In this document: in pieces, positions 60,045-64,000 of the stretch
Layout: each line of letters starts with the position of its first letter
Position numbering within the stretch: position 1 is the first letter of the stretch
DNA from: DATFQI01 sp963816955
Lineage (GTDB): Bacteria > Actinomycetota > Thermoleophilia > Solirubrobacterales > Solirubrobacteraceae
Reading direction: 5' to 3'
DNA: 64,000 bases
Assembly: GCA_963816955.1 (NCBI GenBank)
Contig: CAWFME010000004.1
Coordinates: 186,001 to 250,000, forward strand
The notes under the pieces: model-generated
Seen by the model: the letters and a program-made list of their open reading frames with translations, nothing else
What the model was told of the DNA's origin: nothing
Database searches by the model: none
Made by a program: the position numbers and the translations under genes

Positions 60045-61211
60045 GTGGTCGATTTCACGCTGACCGACGAGCAGAAGGCGCTGCGCGAGATGGCGCACGA
60101 CTTCGCGGCGAAGGAGATCCGCCCCGTCGCCTGGGAGCACGACAAGGACGGCTCGTGGCCGGACGACGTGCTGCGCAAGGCCTGGGAGCTGGGCCTCATG
60201 AACACGCACGTGCCGGAGGAGTACGGCGGGCCCGGCGCGTCCTACCTGGATGGTTGCATCATCGAGGAGGAGCTCTCCTGGGGCTGTTCCGGCATCACCA
60301 CGTCGCTCGGCGCCAACGGCCTGGCCTCCGCGCCGCTCTCGCTGGCCGGCTCCGACGAGCTCAAGAAGCAGTACCTCGGGATGCTCACCGAGGACTTCAA
60401 GCTCGCGTCCTTCTGCCTGACCGAGCCCGACGCCGGCTCCGACGTCTCGGGCATGCGGACCACCGCGGTGCGCAAGGGCGACAAGTACGTCCTCAACGGC
60501 TCCAAGTGCTTCATCACCAACGGCGGCTACGCCGACTGGTTCTCGGTCTACGCCAAGACCGACAAGGAAGCCGGCCACCGCGGGATCTCCTGCTTCATCG
60601 TGCCCAAGGACGACACGGTCACGGTGGACAAGAAGGAGGACAAGATGGGCCAGCGGGCGTCCAACACCGCGACCATCACCTTCAACGACACCGAGATCCC
60701 GGCCGACCACCTGATCGGCGAGGAGAACAAGGGCTTCAAGATCGCGATGATGACCCTGGACCGCACGCGCCCCGGCGTGGCGGCCATGGCCACCGGCATC
60801 GCCCGCGCCGCGTTCGAGTTCGCCACGAACTACTCCAAGGAGCGCGTCCAGTTCGGCGTGCCGATCGCGATGCACCAAGCGATCCAGTTCATGATCGCCG
60901 ACATGTCGACCAAGGTGCACCTCTCGCGCCTGGCCACGTGGAACTCGGCCGTCCTGCTCGACCAGGGCCGCCGCAACACGCTCGAGTCCTCGCACGCCAA
61001 GCGCTTCGCCGCGGACACCGCGATGGAGGTCGCCACCGACGCCGTGCAGGTCTACGGCGGCTACGGCTTCATCAAGGACTACCCCGTCGAGAAGCTGATG
61101 CGCGACGCGAAGATCATGCAGCTCTACGAGGGCACCTCGCAGATCCAGCGGCTCGTGATCGCGCGCGAGACGCTGCTGCCCCGGCGCATCGAGGAGCCCG
61201 CAGCCGCCTAG
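60045..61211 (+). CDS. Acyl-CoA dehydrogenase
   Basis: A 388-residue flavoprotein of the short/medium-chain type, first step of fatty-acid beta-oxidation. Motifs: ASFCLTEPDAGSDVSGMRTT near the FAD and substrate site, KCFITNGGYADWFSVYAKT, and DAVQVYGGYGFIKDYPVEKL followed by IMQLYEGTSQIQRLVIAR, where the Glu of YEGT is the catalytic base. The GTG at 60045 has GAGGAG about 10 bases upstream. A TetR-type palindrome overlaps its promoter. Its TAG stop doubles as the -10 element of the PadR gene. Confidence 0.92.
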   Translation: MVDFTLTDEQKALREMAHDFAAKEIRPVAWEHDKDGSWPDDVLRKAWELGLMNTHVPEEYGGPGASYLDGCIIEEELSWGCSGITTSLGANGLASAPLSLAGSDELKKQYLGMLTEDFKLASFCLTEPDAGSDVSGMRTTAVRKGDKYVLNGSKCFITNGGYADWFSVYAKTDKEAGHRGISCFIVPKDDTVTVDKKEDKMGQRASNTATITFNDTEIPADHLIGEENKGFKIAMMTLDRTRPGVAAMATGIARAAFEFATNYSKERVQFGVPIAMHQAIQFMIADMSTKVHLSRLATWNSAVLLDQGRRNTLESSHAKRFAADTAMEVATDAVQVYGGYGFIKDYPVEKLMRDAKIMQLYEGTSQIQRLVIARETLLPRRIEEPAAA

Positions 61212-61214
61212 CAT
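61209..61214 (+). promoter_or_regulatory. -10 element formed by a stop codon (TAGCAT)
   Basis: The TAG ends the acyl-CoA dehydrogenase gene. The hexamer ends 6 bases before the GTG at 61221. Confidence 0.5.
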
Positions 61215-61220
61215 TGGGGC

Positions 61221-61673
61221 GTGCCACGCGCCCGAGAGACCGCTGAAGCCGCCTCCGCCGCAGGGCTGGAGGCGGCGCGGGCGGCGGTCGAGCAGCCCAC
61301 CCCGGGCAAGGGAGCCGGCTCCGGCGACCCGCTGATCGGCGACCTGCGCCGCGCCGGGCTGCTGCCGCTGCTGGTGCTGCACTTCTCCGCGCGCGAGCCC
61401 GCCTACGGCAACCAGCTGATCGAGCGCATCGAGGCGCTCACGGGCGGTGCGCTGCACGTCAACCCGAACACGATGTACCCGCTGCTGCGCTCGCTCGAGG
61501 CCCAGGGGCTCGTGGCCGGCGAGTGGGAGCACCCGGAGCGGCGCTCGCGCCGCTTCTACCGCGCCACGGACGCGGGGCGGGAGGAGCTGCGCCGGCTGAC
61601 GGGCGAGCTCGGGCCGCGGCTGGACCGCATCGCCGCCTCGATCGACGCGATCCGCGCGGAGCTGGAGACGTGA
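61221..61673 (+). CDS. PadR-family transcriptional regulator
   Basis: A 150-residue protein. After a 40-residue low-complexity start (EAASAAGLEAARAAVEQPTP) comes the PadR winged helix: LLPLLVLHFSAREPAYGNQL, NPNTMYPLLRSLEAQGLVAG and RFYRATDAGREELRRLTGE. PadR proteins are repressors that respond to small aromatic or hydrophobic compounds. It is co-translated with an SRPBCC protein (GTGA overlap) that may bind such a ligand, and lies within a fatty-acid oxidation block. Confidence 0.86.
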   Translation: MPRARETAEAASAAGLEAARAAVEQPTPGKGAGSGDPLIGDLRRAGLLPLLVLHFSAREPAYGNQLIERIEALTGGALHVNPNTMYPLLRSLEAQGLVAGEWEHPERRSRRFYRATDAGREELRRLTGELGPRLDRIAASIDAIRAELET

Positions 61674-62140
61674 TCGGCCGCGCCAAGGCGTCGGTCACCG
61701 TGCCCGGCCGGGCGGCCGACGCGGAGGCGCTCTGGTACGACCAGCACCGCTGGCCGTCCTGGGTCGACGGGTTCGGCCACGTCGTCTCGCTCAGCGAGCA
61801 CTGGCCGCGGCGCGGCGCCGAGCTGGTCTGGGAGTCCCCGCCGGGCGGGCGCGGGCGGGTCACGGAGCGCGTCGTCGCCTACGAGATGCGCCTCGGCCAG
61901 ACGCTCGAGGTCGAGGACGCCACGATGACCGGCCGCCAGAAGGTCGAGTTCGCGCCGGGCACGGACTCGGTCGAGGTCACGCTCTCGCTCGAGTACCGGA
62001 TCAAGGACCGCACGCCGCTGACGCCGGTCGTCGACCTGCTGTTCGTGCGCCGGGCGGTGGGGGACGCGCTGCGGCGCACCGTCACGCGCTTCGCCAACGA
62101 GCGCAAGGCGGAGATCCAGTTCGGGGCATCCCGGGGGTGA
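61670..62140 (+). CDS. SRPBCC-fold (polyketide cyclase-like) protein
   Basis: A 156-residue protein of the START/SRPBCC superfamily: ASVTVPGRAADAEALWYDQH at the start, RWPSWVDGFGHVVSLSEHWP, then a strand-rich middle (RGRVTERVVAYEMRLGQTLE) and a long C-terminal helix (VGDALRRTVTRFANERKAEI). The fold makes a deep hydrophobic pocket for lipids or polyketides. Its GTG overlaps the PadR stop, which suggests it works with that regulator, perhaps as a ligand carrier. Confidence 0.75.
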   Translation: MIGRAKASVTVPGRAADAEALWYDQHRWPSWVDGFGHVVSLSEHWPRRGAELVWESPPGGRGRVTERVVAYEMRLGQTLEVEDATMTGRQKVEFAPGTDSVEVTLSLEYRIKDRTPLTPVVDLLFVRRAVGDALRRTVTRFANERKAEIQFGASRG

Positions 62141-62145
62141 TCATC

Positions 62146-62151
62146 TAGGGT
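62146..62151 (+). promoter_or_regulatory. -10 element for 3-hydroxyacyl-CoA dehydrogenase, leaderless-type
   Basis: TAGGGT ends 6 bases before the ATG at 62158; no ribosome site is visible. Confidence 0.5.
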
Positions 62152-62157
62152 CCGCCC

Positions 62158-63027
62158 ATGTTCGTGTTCAAAGCCGCGGTGGTCGGCGCGGGCGTGATGG
62201 GCGGCGAGATCGCCCAGGTGATCGCGGCCGCCGACATCCCCGTCCTGCTCAAGGACGTCGACCAGCAGTACGTGGACGCCGGCCTGCAGAAGGCCCGCGA
62301 GGTGACCGAGGGCCAGGTCGGCAAGCTCGTCTCCAAGGAGAAGCTCACGGCCGAGCAGGGATCGGAGCAGATCGAGCGCACGCTGGAGCGCATCACCGGC
62401 ACGACCGCCTACGACGGCTTCGGCGACGTCGACTTCGCGATCGAGGCCGTGCCGGAGCGGATCGAGCTCAAGCACGAGGTCTTCGCCGACCTCGACGCCG
62501 CCACGCCGGGCCATGCCGTGCTCGCCTCCAACACGTCCGGGCTCTCGATCTCCGAGATCGCCGACGCCACGAACCGCCCCGACAAGGTCGTCGGCTTCCA
62601 CTTCTTCTGGCCTGCCTCCTTCATGCGGCTGATCGAGATAGTCGAGGGCGAGGAGACCTCGCAGGCGACGCTGCAGGCCGCCGCCAACTTCGCCCAGGCG
62701 ATCCGCAAGACGCCCGTCCGCTGCGCCGAGTGCCCCGGCTTCGTGGTCAACCGGATCCTGACCTCGACGGCTTCGGAGATCTGGCGCTACCAGGACGAGA
62801 CGGGCGCCTCGCCCGAGGCGTTGGACGCCTTCATCACCGAGCACGCCGGGATGCCGATGGGCCCGTTCCGGGTCGCCGACATGAGCGGGCTCGACACGGT
62901 CGTGAAGGTCGCGCGCGACATGTACGACGCCTACGGCGACCGCTTCCACGTCCCGAAGCGGATGGAGGAGCTGGTCGAGGAGGGCCATCTCGGCGCCAAG
63001 ACCGGGAAGGGCTTCTATGAGCACTGA
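62158..63027 (+). CDS. 3-hydroxyacyl-CoA dehydrogenase
   Basis: A 289-residue protein with the N-terminal NAD-binding fold (FKAAVVGAGVMGGEIAQVIA), FAIEAVPERIELKHEVFADL, SNTSGLSISEIADAT and the catalytic histidine in VVGFHFFWPASFMRLIEIVE, then one C-terminal helical domain ending AKTGKGFYEH. It oxidises 3-hydroxyacyl-CoA to the 3-keto form. On its own it has the size of 3-hydroxybutyryl-CoA dehydrogenase, but the next gene starts inside its end (11-base overlap) and carries a second such helical domain, so the two proteins may form one multi-enzyme complex. Confidence 0.88.
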   Translation: MFVFKAAVVGAGVMGGEIAQVIAAADIPVLLKDVDQQYVDAGLQKAREVTEGQVGKLVSKEKLTAEQGSEQIERTLERITGTTAYDGFGDVDFAIEAVPERIELKHEVFADLDAATPGHAVLASNTSGLSISEIADATNRPDKVVGFHFFWPASFMRLIEIVEGEETSQATLQAAANFAQAIRKTPVRCAECPGFVVNRILTSTASEIWRYQDETGASPEALDAFITEHAGMPMGPFRVADMSGLDTVVKVARDMYDAYGDRFHVPKRMEELVEEGHLGAKTGKGFYEH

Positions 63028-64000
63028 GATCGACCCGAAGCTGGCCGACCGCTTCACGCTGAAGGCGTTCGTCGAGGCGTGCCTGGTGCTCGAGGAGGGC
63101 GTGGCCGGGATCCGCGACGTCGACCTCGGGATGATGATGGGCACCGGCATGGTGCCCGGCCCGTTCGTGCGCGCCGACCTCCGGGGCCTCGACGAGGTGC
63201 TGGCGGCGCTCGAGCAGGCCGAGGACGAGTGGGGCGAGCATTTCGAGCCGCCCCTGATCCTGCGCCGGCTCGTCGCCCAGGGCCGCCTCGGCGCCAAGAG
63301 CGGCCAGGGCTTCTACCCCTACCCGCAGCCCGAGGCCGGCTACGAGCAGGCGCCCGTCAAGCTGGACCGCCGCGGCGACGTGGCGGTGCTGTGGCTCGAC
63401 AACCCGCCCGCCAACTCGCTCTCGCCCGAGGTGATCGAGGCCCTCGGGACGGCCTGGGCCGACGTCGAGGGCAGCGCGCGGGCGATGATCGTCGCCTCGC
63501 CGAACCCCGCGCTGTTCTGCGCGGGCGCCGACATCAAGGCGTTCACGCGCATGGACGAGGGGTCCGGCCGCGAGCTGCTGGACCGCGCGCACGGGCTGTT
63601 CCGCTCGTGGGAGCGCTCGCGGGTGATGACGATCGCCGCGGTCAACGGGCTCGCGCTCGGCGGCGGCTGCGAGATCGCGATGGCCTGCGACGTGCGGATC
63701 GCCGGCTTCTCGGCGTCCTTCGGGCAGCCCGAGATCGCGCTCGGGATCATCCCCGGCTTCGGCGGCACGCAGCGGCTGCCGCGGCTCGTGGGGCCGGCGA
63801 AGGCGCTCGAGATGAACGCCACCGGCGAGCCGATCGCGGCCGGCGAGGCGTTCGAGTACGGCCTCGTCAACTCGGTCGTGCCCGACCACGAGCTGTTCGA
63901 CGCGGCGCTCAACTGGGGCCGCAAGTTCGCGCGCCAGGCGCCCGTCGCACTCGAGCAGATCAAGCGCGTCTCGCACGCCGGCGACCTCGACGAGGGCATC
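63017..64000 (+). CDS. 3-hydroxyacyl-CoA dehydrogenase C-domain fused to enoyl-CoA hydratase (partial)
   Basis: The gene runs off the end of the window; 328 codons are present. Residues 1-105 are a 3HCDH C-terminal domain without an NAD fold (DRFTLKAFVEACLVLEEGVA, LRRLVAQGRLGAKSGQGFYP). Residues 115 onward are an enoyl-CoA hydratase: PALFCAGADIKAFTRMDEG, ALGGGCEIAMACDVRIAG with one catalytic Glu, and SFGQPEIALGIIPGFGGTQR with the other. FadB-type enzymes have hydratase first and dehydrogenase after; here the order is split and reversed over two genes. The ATG at 63017 overlaps the upstream gene by 11 bases. Confidence 0.85.
   Translation, partial: MSTEIDPKLADRFTLKAFVEACLVLEEGVAGIRDVDLGMMMGTGMVPGPFVRADLRGLDEVLAALEQAEDEWGEHFEPPLILRRLVAQGRLGAKSGQGFYPYPQPEAGYEQAPVKLDRRGDVAVLWLDNPPANSLSPEVIEALGTAWADVEGSARAMIVASPNPALFCAGADIKAFTRMDEGSGRELLDRAHGLFRSWERSRVMTIAAVNGLALGGGCEIAMACDVRIAGFSASFGQPEIALGIIPGFGGTQRLPRLVGPAKALEMNATGEPIAAGEAFEYGLVNSVVPDHELFDAALNWGRKFARQAPVALEQIKRVSHAGDLDEGI

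Overview
This is a high-G+C window from an actinobacterial chromosome. It carries an actinobacteria-type integration host factor (mIHF), a six-protein Mce operon with an MmpL-like transporter, a type III glutamine synthetase, and many genes whose start codon lies 6 to 10 bases after a TAnnnT promoter element. Together these point to a deep-branching, soil-type actinobacterium such as the Thermoleophilia/Solirubrobacterales. The lineage is inferred from gene content, not from a marker gene. I see no rRNA, tRNA, insertion sequence, prophage or CRISPR array.

Layout. 1-2.7 kb: 5' end of methionine synthase (metH), an amidohydrolase coupled to cysteine dioxygenase, and a DUF5519 protein. 2.8-9.5 kb: a nitrogen block with GS-III (glnN) divergent from amt - PII - PucR-type regulator, then a secreted protein and a second PII. 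9.4-15.9 kb: a giant secreted NHL/YD-repeat/RHS protein with teneurin-like order. 16-32.4 kb: a lipoprotein divergent from a lipid-uptake operon (two MlaE permeases, the MlaF ATPase, six Mce proteins, an MmpL/RND protein, a redoxin, a B3/B4-domain protein). 32.4-37.3 kb: a PHM-like copper protein ending in a cupredoxin, an aminotransferase, small membrane proteins, a glyoxalase-fold protein and mIHF. 37.7-40.7 kb: a candidate sphingolipid module with a serine-palmitoyltransferase-like enzyme divergent from a GNAT acyltransferase and an FA2H-type fatty-acid 2-hydroxylase. 41-44.6 kb: an AlkA-type glycosylase and a ThiXYZ-like importer behind a TPP riboswitch. 44.7-49.4 kb: an ATPase, a class III adenylate cyclase and a MoxR/VWA pair. 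49.4-59.9 kb: secreted and membrane proteins, an ArsA/Get3 ATPase, a glucuronyl C5-epimerase, a CaX exchanger coupled to TerC, and a LysR regulator. 60-64 kb: fatty-acid oxidation (acyl-CoA dehydrogenase, PadR, SRPBCC, 3-hydroxyacyl-CoA dehydrogenase, enoyl-CoA hydratase fusion).

Two window-wide properties stand out. First, leaderless transcription looks pervasive: I count 21 starts with a TAnnnT hexamer ending 6-10 bases upstream. In six of these the stop codon TAG of the preceding gene is itself the first half of the hexamer, and at two divergent gene pairs a single near-palindrome supplies the -10 element for both strands. Second, at least 20 frame breaks, mostly +1, interrupt otherwise conserved genes; most lie between 18.6 and 28.5 kb in the Mce operon. 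I treat them as probable sequence errors, with real decay as the alternative, and annotate each broken gene over its full extent.
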